Assembly (NCBI GenBank): GCA_963702705.1 | Contig: CAVPDR010000001.1 | Coordinates: forward strand, 62,001 to 126,000 | Direction of reading: 5' to 3' | Length of the DNA stretch: 64,000 nt | From: VRUE01 sp963702705 | GTDB lineage: Bacteria; Actinomycetota; Thermoleophilia; Solirubrobacterales; 70-9 | Shown: positions 43,261 through 51,066 of the stretch, in pieces | Position numbering within the stretch: the first letter of the stretch is position 1 | Layout of the letters: each line of letters begins with the position of its first letter | The notes under the pieces: model-generated | The model's database searches: none | What the model saw: only the letters and a program-made list of their open reading frames with translations | What the model was told of the DNA's origin: nothing | Position numbers and translations under genes: made by a program

Positions 43261-44622
43261 TCAGGCGGGCTCCTGGGCCAGCTTCGCTGCCTCGGCGCTG
43301 CCGACGTACGGGGTCAAGGTGAACTCGACCAGGTCGGGCAACAGCTCCTCCAGCTCCTCGGCCCTGCCGGCGATGATGCGGCGGGAGATCAGCGAGACCA
43401 TGCCGCCGACCAGGGCCTCCTCGGTGGTCGGCGAGAGGCGGGCGAGAACCTCGGGTGGGCGGCCCTCGCGGCCGCTCTGAAAGTAGGGGACGAAGCTCTG
43501 GATCGCGGCGTCGTAGCGCTCGACCACGACCGGGCCGGCAACCAGCGCCTCGACCATGCAAAGGCGGGCCAGGCTCGGCTCGGCGGCGAGGAACTCGAGC
43601 ATCGCACCGATCCCGGCTTTGACCGCGTGGGGCCAGTCGTCGGCGCCCTCGAAGGCAGCCGAGACGCGATCGCGCAGCTCCGCCATCACCGTGTCGTAGG
43701 CCGCGACGAAGCACTCGTCCTTGCTCGAGAAGTGCTCGTAGAAGGTGCGCCGCGAGACCGCCGCGTGGCGGGTGATGTGGGCGATCGTCGTACCCGAGTA
43801 GCCGTTTTCGGCAATTGCCTCGGCGAGGCCGGCGATCAGGCGCTCGCGCTGGTTGTGGACGACGAACTCGCGCGGCAGACCGTGACGGCCGGGCGGGAGG
43901 CGCGCCAGCTCAGGCGGGTAATCCTCGGCAGGGACGCTGGTCCCGCCGGATTTACCGGAGGAAGATTTTTTAGCCACATCCCGACGATATCGCGCTGGCG
44001 GGTCGAAGCCACGCGCCAACTCGGCCAGCCCCGCCTCGACGCCGAGATACGGCATTACCGCGGCAGACATCAATTGGGGAATCAGGTCCGGCAGCTCGTC
44101 CGCCTCTCCCCGCACCACCTTGGCGTAGACCTGGCCGTAGGCCGAGCCGGCCAGGGCCTCGGCGGTGGTGTGGGGAACCGATTCCGGATCGTCCATCTCG
44201 TTGCGGCCGGCATCGATCAGCGAGGCGATCACCCGCATCGTCATGTCGCGGCGTGCGCGAGCGGCGTCGCCGGCCGAGAGCACCTCGACCGCGAAGGACG
44301 CCCGGTTGGGGTCGTGGCGAAGGTTGTCGACGATCTCGCAGGCGACCGCGCGCAGACGGTCGGGCCATTCCTCGTGGCTGTTGAAGGCCTCCAGCATCTC
44401 CCTCATGCAGCCCTCGTTGATCTCCTGCCAGGCGCTGAGGAAGCAGTCGTACTTGCCGCGAAAGTGGCGGTCGAAAGCGGGTCGGTCGAGTCCGGCGCGG
44501 TCCAGGATCAACTCGATCGTGGTCTCCGCATAGCCGCGCTCGGCGGCGATCTCGATCAGGGCCTCGACGATGCGCTCGCGCTCGGGACTGGCGGCGCGCT
44601 CGCGAGTCTCCAGGTCAAGCAC
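43261..44622 (-). CDS. Tandem double TetR regulator (array members 5a and 5b fused)
   Basis: One 453-residue frame encodes two complete TetR proteins. Unit a (residues ~1-215) has EALIEIAAERGYAETTIELILDRAGLDRPAFDRHFRGKYDCFLSAW. A low-complexity linker follows (KKSSSGKSGGTSVPAEDY, ~217-234). Unit b (~235-453) has PPGRHGLPREFVVHNQRERLIAGLAEAIAENGYSGTTIAHITRHAAVSRRTFYEHFSSKDECF and a full ligand domain. No stop or frameshift separates them. Single TetR proteins dimerise, so this could be a covalent heterodimer recognising an asymmetric operator. Confidence 0.9.
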   Translation of the reverse strand: MLDLETRERAASPERERIVEALIEIAAERGYAETTIELILDRAGLDRPAFDRHFRGKYDCFLSAWQEINEGCMREMLEAFNSHEEWPDRLRAVACEIVDNLRHDPNRASFAVEVLSAGDAARARRDMTMRVIASLIDAGRNEMDDPESVPHTTAEALAGSAYGQVYAKVVRGEADELPDLIPQLMSAAVMPYLGVEAGLAELARGFDPPARYRRDVAKKSSSGKSGGTSVPAEDYPPELARLPPGRHGLPREFVVHNQRERLIAGLAEAIAENGYSGTTIAHITRHAAVSRRTFYEHFSSKDECFVAAYDTVMAELRDRVSAAFEGADDWPHAVKAGIGAMLEFLAAEPSLARLCMVEALVAGPVVVERYDAAIQSFVPYFQSGREGRPPEVLARLSPTTEEALVGGMVSLISRRIIAGRAEELEELLPDLVEFTLTPYVGSAEAAKLAQEPA

Positions 44623-44655
44623 TAGCTCATGGGACCTCCGATCCCTGCCCCTGGC

Positions 44656-45336
44656 TCAACCCGCAGTGGGTGTCGATGGTTGTTCGGCGGCGATCCGCTT
44701 GGCTGCCTCGGCGCCGAGATAAGGAGTGAGGGAAAACTCGACCAGCTCCGACAGCAGGCTCTCGATCTCCTCGGCCTGCCCCATGATGATGCGCTGATAG
44801 AGGATCCAGAAGATGCCGCCGACGATCGTCTCCTCCAGCGTCGCCGGCAGCTCCTCGCCCTTCGAGGAGACCTTGCGGCCCATGCGGAAGAGCGGCACGA
44901 AGGCCTGGATCGAGCGCTCGTAGCGCTCGACCGCGGCCGGCCCGGCGGAGAGCGCCTCGACGATGCAGGTGCGGGCCAGCGCCGGCTCGGTGGCGACGTA
45001 GTGAAGGAAGGCGGCGAGGCCGGCGTTGACCCGCGCGGGCCAGGTGTCGACCTTGCTGGCGGCATCGACGACACGGCGCAGCGCCTCCTTGACCGCGAAC
45101 TCCGAGGCGGCGAGGAAGCAGTCCTCCTTGGAGGAGAAGTTCTCGTAGAAGGTGTTGCGAGCGATGCCGGCCCGGCGGACGATGTCGGCGACGGTTACGG
45201 CGCGATATCCCTTCTCGACCGTCTCCTCCGCCAAGGCGGCGATGATGCGGGCCCGCTGGTGCTGGGCGATGAACTCACGTGGCAGTGGATGGCGCCCCGG
45301 CGGCATTCTGGTCGCTTGCGGAACGCGGTCGGACAC
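44656..45336 (-). CDS. TetR-family regulator (array member 6)
   Basis: GTG 45336 (VSDRVPQATRMPPGRH) is preferred to ATG 45372, because the extra codons would be the operator-like repeats. The helix-turn-helix is PREFIAQHQRARIIAALAEETVEKGYRAVTVADIVRRAGIARNTFYENFSSKEDCFLAAS. The ligand domain shares LARTCIVEALSAGPAAVERYERSIQAFVPLFRMGRK with member 5b. It is divergent from member 7 across a repeat-rich promoter. Confidence 0.9.
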   Translation of the reverse strand: MSDRVPQATRMPPGRHPLPREFIAQHQRARIIAALAEETVEKGYRAVTVADIVRRAGIARNTFYENFSSKEDCFLAASEFAVKEALRRVVDAASKVDTWPARVNAGLAAFLHYVATEPALARTCIVEALSAGPAAVERYERSIQAFVPLFRMGRKVSSKGEELPATLEETIVGGIFWILYQRIIMGQAEEIESLLSELVEFSLTPYLGAEAAKRIAAEQPSTPTAG

Positions 45337-45352
45337 GAACGCCAGGGTACCC

Positions 45353-45410
45353 CTACAGGTATCTGATTCCAAGCTGGACGTATTGACCAGATACCGCTAC
45401 AGTACCTGAC
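45353..45410. promoter_or_regulatory. Operator-like repeats between divergent TetR genes
   Basis: CTACAGGTATCTGAT (45353-45367) and CTACAGTACCTGAC (45397-45410) are near direct repeats. CAGGTATCTG (45356-45365) is also inverted as CAGATACC (45388-45395). Such clustered half-sites in a divergent TetR promoter are typical autoregulatory operators for member 6, member 7 or both. Confidence 0.55.
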
Positions 45411-45452
45411 TCCAGACAACCCGTTCCCTTGATCGAGCAGAGGAAAGGTCAG

Positions 45453-46145
45453 ATGGGAAAGCAGGCCGCACCCGAGGTCCAGGCAGGGGCTGAAGGGACC
45501 GCCGCGACGGGGAAGGTTTACCCCGAAGCTCCCGCACTCAGACTGGTGAGTTCCCCGAAGCGTCAGAAGATCCTCGAGGGAATGCTCGAGGTGGTCGGCA
45601 GCAACGGTTACGACGCTGCGTCCGTGCGTATGGTGCTCGACCTGACCGGCCTCTACCGGCAGGCCTTCTACGACGAGTTCCCCGACGTGGAGAGCTGCTA
45701 CCTGGAGGCATTCGACTTCGGCGTGGGCCGGCTGGAAGCGGTCGCACGGGCCGCGGGAGCCGGCGGGGAGAGCTGGCAGGGCCGCCTTCGGGCCGGGCTC
45801 GGCGCACTGCTTTCGCTGCTCGACGAGGAGCCGAACCTGGGTCGCGCCCTGATCGTCGAGGTCCACGCGGCGGGGCCTGAGGGGCTGAAAAGACGGGCCG
45901 CGGCGATGAAAAGGGTGAGCGATTTCATCGATTCGGCGCGCCACGCCTGCGGAGACGCCGGGGCGCCACCGGCGATCGCCGCGGAGGGAATCGTCGCCGG
46001 CATGCACGCGGTGGTCCACGCAAGGCTGGCCGCAGGCGAGGAAGGCGGCTTCCTCGAGCTGTTGCCCGAGTTCATGTACTTCGCGGTACTGCCCTATTTC
46101 GGCGCCGAGATGGCCTCGGCCGAGATGCAGGCCGCGAAGAGCTGA
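45453..46145 (+). CDS. TetR-family regulator (array member 7)
   Basis: The ATG at 45453 follows GAGGAAAGG. The product (230 aa) has a ~35-residue polar leader, then KRQKILEGMLEVVGSNGYDAASVRMVLDLTGLYRQAFYDEFPDVESCYLEAFDFGV, a TetR domain whose recognition helix (LYRQAFYDEF) departs from its neighbours. The ligand domain includes LGRALIVEVHAAGPEGLKRRAAAMKRVSDFI. It is followed 4 bp later by member 8, so the two are co-transcribed. Confidence 0.87.
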   Translation: MGKQAAPEVQAGAEGTAATGKVYPEAPALRLVSSPKRQKILEGMLEVVGSNGYDAASVRMVLDLTGLYRQAFYDEFPDVESCYLEAFDFGVGRLEAVARAAGAGGESWQGRLRAGLGALLSLLDEEPNLGRALIVEVHAAGPEGLKRRAAAMKRVSDFIDSARHACGDAGAPPAIAAEGIVAGMHAVVHARLAAGEEGGFLELLPEFMYFAVLPYFGAEMASAEMQAAKS

Positions 46146-46149
46146 GCCG

Positions 46150-46860
46150 TTGGACAGCGCGGGAACGCTGCCCTACGCTGGTTGCGTGGATTCGCCATCG
46201 ACTTCGAATCCAAAAAGAGCGCCCGAGGGGCCTTCCGGCCTGCCGCGGGCCTACCTGGTGCGCTCGCAGCGTGAGCGGCTGCTCGAGGCGATGCTGCGGG
46301 TCGCGGCGGCGAAGGGCTACGAGGCCACCACCGTCACCGACGTGATCGAGGTGGCGGGCCTCTCGCGCGAGACCTTCGAGGAGATGTTCGGCGACAAGCC
46401 CACCTGCTTCCTCGAGGCCTACGACGCGGTCTTCGACGTCCTCGTCGCCCACGTCACCGCCGCTTTCGAGGCCGCCGGCAGTGAGCCTTGGCCGGAGCGG
46501 ATCGGCACCGGCCTGCGGGCGCTGGTCGAGCTGCTCGCGGCCGAGGCCGACATCGCCCGCCTCTCGATGGTCGAGGTGACCGCCGCAGGCGACGACGCGC
46601 GGGCCCGCTACCGCGCCGCCCTCGCCCGCTTCACCCCTTTCCTCGAGGAAGGCCGTGAGTACTCCAACCAGGCCGAGGAACTGCCGGCCGACACCGCCCG
46701 CTTCGCGATCGGCGGCGCCACTTCGATGATCTTCGACGAGATCCGCGCCGGACGAGGGCCGGAGCTGGTGCGCATCCTCCCCGACCTGGTCTTCGCCGTG
46801 CTGATGCCCTACCTCGGCCCAGAGGAGGCCGAGGCCGAGATGCGGCGGGTTACGGGCTAG
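46150..46860 (+). CDS. TetR-family regulator (array member 8)
   Basis: The start is TTG 46150 or GTG 46186 (VDSPSTSNPKRAPEG); neither has a strong ribosome site, so coupling to member 7 is likely. The helix-turn-helix is LPRAYLVRSQRERLLEAMLRVAAAKGYEATTVTDVIEVAGLSRETFEEMFGDKPTCFLEAY. The ligand domain has IARLSMVEVTAAGDDARARYRAALARFTPFLEEGREY and the shared end VLMPYLGPEEAEAEM. The gene is convergent with the crotonase gene, overlapping by 4 bp. Confidence 0.87.
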   Translation: MDSAGTLPYAGCVDSPSTSNPKRAPEGPSGLPRAYLVRSQRERLLEAMLRVAAAKGYEATTVTDVIEVAGLSRETFEEMFGDKPTCFLEAYDAVFDVLVAHVTAAFEAAGSEPWPERIGTGLRALVELLAAEADIARLSMVEVTAAGDDARARYRAALARFTPFLEEGREYSNQAEELPADTARFAIGGATSMIFDEIRAGRGPELVRILPDLVFAVLMPYLGPEEAEAEMRRVTG

Positions 46861-47609
46861 ACGCCCTCGCCGTGGCGGCCCTCGCCGCCGGCAAAGCGGG
46901 CGGCGCCGCGGGCGGCCACGTCCAGGACCTGACGGCCGAGCTTGTGCTCCAGCGCGATTCCCTCGGCGAGGGGCAGGCCGAAGCCCTCCAGCGCGGCGCG
47001 GCGGTCGGCGAGCATCGTCTCCTGGGGGAAGGCGGCGATCCGCTCGGCCAGCTCCAGTGCCCGTTCCAGGTGCTTGCCCGGTGCGACGACCTCGTTGACG
47101 AGGCCGATCCGAAGCGCCTCCTCGGCCTCAACCGGACGACCGGTGAGGATCAGCTCGAGCGCCCGGCCCATGCCAACGACCCGGGGCAGGCGCTGGGTAC
47201 CGCCGTCGACAAGGGGCACCCCCCAGCGCCGCTCGAAGAGACCGAAGGTCGCGCCGGGCGTGGCGATCCGCAGATCGCACCAAAGCGCCAGCTCCACCCC
47301 ACCGGCCAGGCACCAGCCGTCGACCGCTGCGATCGCCGGCTTGGCCGGGGTCAGCCGGGTCGGCCCCATCGGTCCGTCGGGATGGTCCACGTTCAGGTCC
47401 ATCGCCTTCAGGTCGGCACCGGCGCAGAAGGCCTGGCCGCCGGCGCCGGTGAGGACGAGAACGCGGGCACCATCGTCGGCCTCGAACTCCGTCAGTCCCT
47501 CACGAAACGCCTCCGCGGCGGCGGCGTCGATCGCGTTGCGTCGCTCAGGCCGATCGATCGTCAGCAGCGCCGCTGCGCCGATCCGCTCGTAGCGAAGCTC
47601 CCCGCTCAT
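46857..47609 (-). CDS. Enoyl-CoA hydratase/isomerase (crotonase) family protein
   Basis: The product (250 aa) has the crotonase oxyanion-hole segments AFCAGADLKAMD (about residues 61-72) and VDGWCLAGGVELALWCDLRIA (about 97-117). GLFERRWGVPLVDGGTQRLPRVVGMGRALELILTG follows, placing Glu near the first catalytic position and Gly at the second. That pattern suits isomerase or hydratase variants. ATVASRIGLVNEVV-type text (EEALRIGLVNEVVAP) follows as usual. Substrate is an acyl-CoA. Regulation by a neighbouring TetR is plausible, as many TetRs sense acyl-CoAs. Confidence 0.9.
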   Translation of the reverse strand: MSGELRYERIGAAALLTIDRPERRNAIDAAAAEAFREGLTEFEADDGARVLVLTGAGGQAFCAGADLKAMDLNVDHPDGPMGPTRLTPAKPAIAAVDGWCLAGGVELALWCDLRIATPGATFGLFERRWGVPLVDGGTQRLPRVVGMGRALELILTGRPVEAEEALRIGLVNEVVAPGKHLERALELAERIAAFPQETMLADRRAALEGFGLPLAEGIALEHKLGRQVLDVAARGAARFAGGEGRHGEGV

Positions 47610-48033
47610 AGTCCGAAGAGTATGGGAGTGGGCGGGCTAGTCGCTGGACTCACTCACGGGGCATCAGCGACGCCCGACTCCCGAACTGCGTCCCGGCACG
47701 CCGGCCGACGAGGGCAGGAGCTCGACGACCATGCTCAACATAGGCATCTCTTCAGACAGATCCTGCGTTGTCTGAGGGGCGACCGAAGCCAACGCATAAA
47801 AATGCGACTGGCGGTGGCGCCCGGTTGCCTGCCGTGTGCGTAGCCTTCGCACACTTAAGCTCGTCGCGCCACCTTCGAGGCGGTGTCCGGTGGGCTTCCG
47901 CGAACGCCGTCTCTCCCAGTCGCAGAGCGAACTTAGCGCGACCTTTGGAGCTGCGCTAGGGGGGCGACGAAAACGTTCCCGCAAACTCCGGCAATTGTGT
48001 TCGTCCGCTGGGGCGCTATACGGTCCTGATGGG
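47610..48033. other. Intergenic region without a clear gene
   Basis: This 424 bp gap has no frame with a good ribosome site and family signature. It contains a 7-bp hairpin GTGTGCG-TAGCCTT-CGCACAC at about 47836-47858 and a short AT-rich GCATAAAAATGCG palindrome at about 47793-47805. It presumably holds the sugar-porter promoter. Confidence 0.5.
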
Positions 48034-49422
48034 ATGAGCGACGGTCTCGAGGCCTCCCGGAGGAGGGCGCGGCGCAACGTTGTGCTGACGGCGGCGATCG
48101 CCGGACTCGGCGGGCTGCTCTTCGGCTACGACACCGGTGTCATCGCGGGAGCGCTGCTCTTCATCAAGGGCGACTTCGACCTCGGCAGCTTCGCCCAGGG
48201 ACTGGTCGTCGCGGCAGTGCCGATCGGAGCGGTCGCCGGGGCGGGATTCGCCGGACCGGCGGCTGATCGCTACGGGCGGCGGCTGATGATCCTGCTTGCC
48301 GCCGCGGTGTTCATCGTCGGCGCCCTGGTCAGCGCCGCCGCGCCGGGCGTCGAGGTGCTGGTCGCCGCTCGGATCGTGATCGGCGTAGCGATCGGGCTCG
48401 CCTCGGCTGCCGCCCCCGTCTACATCTCCGAGGTGGCGCCGGCAGAGAGCCGCGGTCGCCTGGTCAGCTTCTTCCAGCTGGCGGTGACGATCGGCATCCT
48501 CGTCGCCTACCTGGTCGGGCTCGCCTTCGACCACAGCGAAGGCTGGCGCTGGATGCTGGGGCTGGGCTGCGTGCCGGCGCTGGCGCTCGGCTTCGGCATG
48601 CTGCGGATGCCGCAGAGCCCGCGCTGGCTGGTGATGAGCGGCGACGACTTCGCGGCGCGGGCGACGCTGGCGAAGATCCGCGTCGACGACCCCGACACGA
48701 TTGATCGGGAGCTGGCAGAGATCAAGGGCAGCCTCGACGAGAAGCCAGGTGCGTGGAGCGAGCTGCTGCAGCCGGTCGTCAAGGCGGCGCTCGTGGTCGG
48801 CGTCGGGCTGGCGATCCTGCAGCAGGTGACGGGGATCAACACGGTTATCTACTACGCGCCGACAATCGTTGAATTCACCGGCGTCGACTCGTCGGCGGGC
48901 TCGATCCTGGCTGCGGTTGGGGTCGGCGTGATCAACGTCGGCATGACCCTGCTGGCACTGCGGCTGCTCGACCGGGCGGGGCGGCGAACGCTGCTTTTCG
49001 TCGGCGTCAGCGGGATGTCAATCTCGCTCTTCGCCCTCGGTGGCGCCTTCAAGATCGCCGGGGGCGGCAGCACCCTCGCCTCGGTGATCGCGATCGCCAG
49101 CCTGATGGCCTACGTCGCCTCCTTCGCGATCAGCCTCGGGCCGATCTTCTGGCTGCTCAACGCCGAGATCTACCCGCTCAGCGTGCGCAGTAAGGCGGCC
49201 GGGGTCGGGACGATGGCCAACTGGACCTTCAACTTCATCGTCTCGCTCACCTTCCTGCTGCTGATCGAAGCGCTCGGCCGCAGCGGCGCCTTCTGGTTCT
49301 ACGGCGTGATCGGCCTCTTCACCCTGGCCTTCTGCTGGAAGCTCGTGCCGGAGACCAAGGGCAAGCGGCTCGAGGACATCCAGGCGATCTTCCAGGCGAG
49401 GGTCGACCGCCGCGCCTCCTGA
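48034..49422 (+). CDS. MFS sugar porter (SP family)
   Basis: From ATG 48034 the product is 462 aa with 12 membrane segments. Sugar-porter signatures are present: GGLLFGYDTGVIAGALLFI in TM1, DRYGRRLMILLAA in the first loop, PVYISEVAPAESRGRLVSFFQLAVTIGILVAY in TM4-5, ILQQVTGINTVIYYAPTI in TM7, and the closing LVPETKGKRLEDIQ. It resembles proton-coupled monosaccharide transporters (XylE/GalP/IolT group). The sugar cannot be assigned. Confidence 0.94.
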   Translation: MSDGLEASRRRARRNVVLTAAIAGLGGLLFGYDTGVIAGALLFIKGDFDLGSFAQGLVVAAVPIGAVAGAGFAGPAADRYGRRLMILLAAAVFIVGALVSAAAPGVEVLVAARIVIGVAIGLASAAAPVYISEVAPAESRGRLVSFFQLAVTIGILVAYLVGLAFDHSEGWRWMLGLGCVPALALGFGMLRMPQSPRWLVMSGDDFAARATLAKIRVDDPDTIDRELAEIKGSLDEKPGAWSELLQPVVKAALVVGVGLAILQQVTGINTVIYYAPTIVEFTGVDSSAGSILAAVGVGVINVGMTLLALRLLDRAGRRTLLFVGVSGMSISLFALGGAFKIAGGGSTLASVIAIASLMAYVASFAISLGPIFWLLNAEIYPLSVRSKAAGVGTMANWTFNFIVSLTFLLLIEALGRSGAFWFYGVIGLFTLAFCWKLVPETKGKRLEDIQAIFQARVDRRAS

Positions 49423-49477
49423 GGCCGAAGCTCGTCGGCTTTCTCTCTGGGGCCGCCCCGGACGTAAACTCGGTGGC

Positions 49478-50002
49478 ATGAAGATCGGCCGAGGCGGCTT
49501 TATCGGCCGCGTACCCGCGCCCCTTTACTGGCTGCCTCGGCGCATGGTGCCGATCGCCTGTGTGGACATCCTCCCCTACGACACCGGAACGGCCGGCCCT
49601 CGGATTGGGCTCATACGCAGAAAAACCAACTCGGGAACCATGGTTTGGGCGATGGTGGGCGGTGGCATTCACCGTGGTGAGACGATCGAGGGGGCAATTC
49701 ACCGTCACGTTCGGATGACGCTGGGGTCGACAGTGAAGTGGCAACACCTCTCCGGTGAGTCGGGCCCGTTCGTCGGCGAGTACTTCCCGTGGCAGCGCGA
49801 GGGACACGGTGAAGACCGTAGGAAGCACGCGATAGCCCTCTCTTATGCGATTAGCCTCCACGGCGAGCCCTCGCCGCGGGGCGAGGCCCTCGGGTTCAAG
49901 TGGTTCGACACTGGCACGATCCCCTCTGCCGAGTCCGTGTGGACGGGTCAACACACCGTGATGATGCGGCTACTCGAGGCACTAGGAGGCGGCCGAGGAT
50001 GA
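49478..50002 (+). CDS. NUDIX-fold protein with degenerate catalytic box (DUF4916-like)
   Basis: The product is 174 aa. The NUDIX position is occupied by MVGGGIHRGETIEGAIHRHVRMTLGSTV. The GG..RGE part is intact, but the catalytic REUXEE glutamates are replaced by RHVRMT, so hydrolysis by the usual mechanism is doubtful. The DUF4916 group has this look. The protein may sense a nucleotide. Its stop overlaps the ATG of the next gene by 4 bp, so the two act together. Confidence 0.75.
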   Translation: MKIGRGGFIGRVPAPLYWLPRRMVPIACVDILPYDTGTAGPRIGLIRRKTNSGTMVWAMVGGGIHRGETIEGAIHRHVRMTLGSTVKWQHLSGESGPFVGEYFPWQREGHGEDRRKHAIALSYAISLHGEPSPRGEALGFKWFDTGTIPSAESVWTGQHTVMMRLLEALGGGRG

Positions 50003-50997
50003 GTGGACTGGAGTCCACGGGCGCTGATGTCGCGACGCGTCAGGCAGACAAGTTGTCCCTCCGAGTGGTGGACTGGGTCGTCGCCGAGGCAAAGACGCGC
50101 TTGCTGAGGCGAAGGGACGCTACGGCTGCAAAGCGCCTTCTCCAGATCGACCAAGACCCCGAAGTCGCCTATAGGTCGGCCTCGGTTCACTCGCTGTTTC
50201 GGGACGGTGTCCACCCCGACAACTTCGACCCGCTCGTAGCCTTTGTCGGCGACGACTTGTCCCGGGCCCGAGACCCAGCCGACCTCAGAGTCGACCTCGA
50301 GGTGCTGGAGCAGCTTTCGGTTCCGCTTGGGCAGAGCCAGGTCCGGTTCGGCAGTCCCACGTCCGACGGTGGCACCCGGGTCCTCTTCGGATATGGCGGG
50401 GAAGGTGAGAGCAACCGGCTGATTCGAAAGGTCGAGCCCTTCGAGATGCCTTTCCGCTGGGAGCTCGAAGATGTGGGTGAGCGTCTCGCATATCGCTACG
50501 TAAGAGGGAAGGGGAAGGTCGGAAGGCCGCTCTGGCGCATTGTCGGTGGCAAGGACAACACGCCATATGCACCCGAGCCACGAGAGGACGGCCTGCTCAA
50601 GACCGACTACCTGTTGGTGACTCGCGTTCCCAATTACCTGGGTGACGGCAGGCTGGCGGGTAAGTTCATCGTGAACTTCGGCGGTGCCCATGGCACAGGC
50701 ACCCGCGCGGTGGAGCTGCTGGTCGGCAACCGGAAAGAGCTTGCTCGGGCGCACAACTCGCTGCGTGACCTCGCCAGGCGGGCGAGGCTCCAGAGCGAGC
50801 TTCCGCGATGCTTCCAACTGCTCTTCGAGATCGGCGGCATCGAGCACGATCCTCAGCTCGGAAGCCGCGGTACAGAGATCCGGCTCCTCGGCAGTGGCCT
50901 GATCGAGGACAACGACAACCAGTGGAAGGACGCGGCCAGGCTGATTAGGCCGGCGCTCGAAGAAGTGGCAGTCATCCCCCGGCGATCGTGCCGATGA
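49999..50997 (+). CDS. Unknown protein coupled to the NUDIX-like gene (332 aa)
   Basis: The ATG at 49999 overlaps the NUDIX stop and has GGCCGAGG upstream. The N-terminal ~60 residues are charged and helical (KLSLRVVDWVVAEAKTRLLRRRDATAAKRLLQID). The centre has LVAFVGDDLSRARDPADLRVDLEVLEQL. The C-terminal part includes LLVTRVPNYLGDGRLAGKFIVNFGGAHGTGTRAVELL, a Gly-rich strand-loop-helix that could bind a nucleotide. No family is recognised. Rarer codons such as TAT, AGG and ATA appear more often than in neighbours, suggesting transfer of the pair. Confidence 0.7.
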   Translation: MSGLESTGADVATRQADKLSLRVVDWVVAEAKTRLLRRRDATAAKRLLQIDQDPEVAYRSASVHSLFRDGVHPDNFDPLVAFVGDDLSRARDPADLRVDLEVLEQLSVPLGQSQVRFGSPTSDGGTRVLFGYGGEGESNRLIRKVEPFEMPFRWELEDVGERLAYRYVRGKGKVGRPLWRIVGGKDNTPYAPEPREDGLLKTDYLLVTRVPNYLGDGRLAGKFIVNFGGAHGTGTRAVELLVGNRKELARAHNSLRDLARRARLQSELPRCFQLLFEIGGIEHDPQLGSRGTEIRLLGSGLIEDNDNQWKDAARLIRPALEEVAVIPRRSCR

Positions 50998-51066
50998 GCT
51001 CTGAACCGACGCGGCGATCCGTGGTCCGTGGTCGCGAGGCCGGTACTGCCTAGCTACGCTGCCCAG

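Noticed and set aside
47664..48077. Minus-strand frame ending MPMLSMVVELLPSSAGVPG
   Set aside because: No convincing ribosome site, no family similarity, and it overlaps the sugar-porter start.
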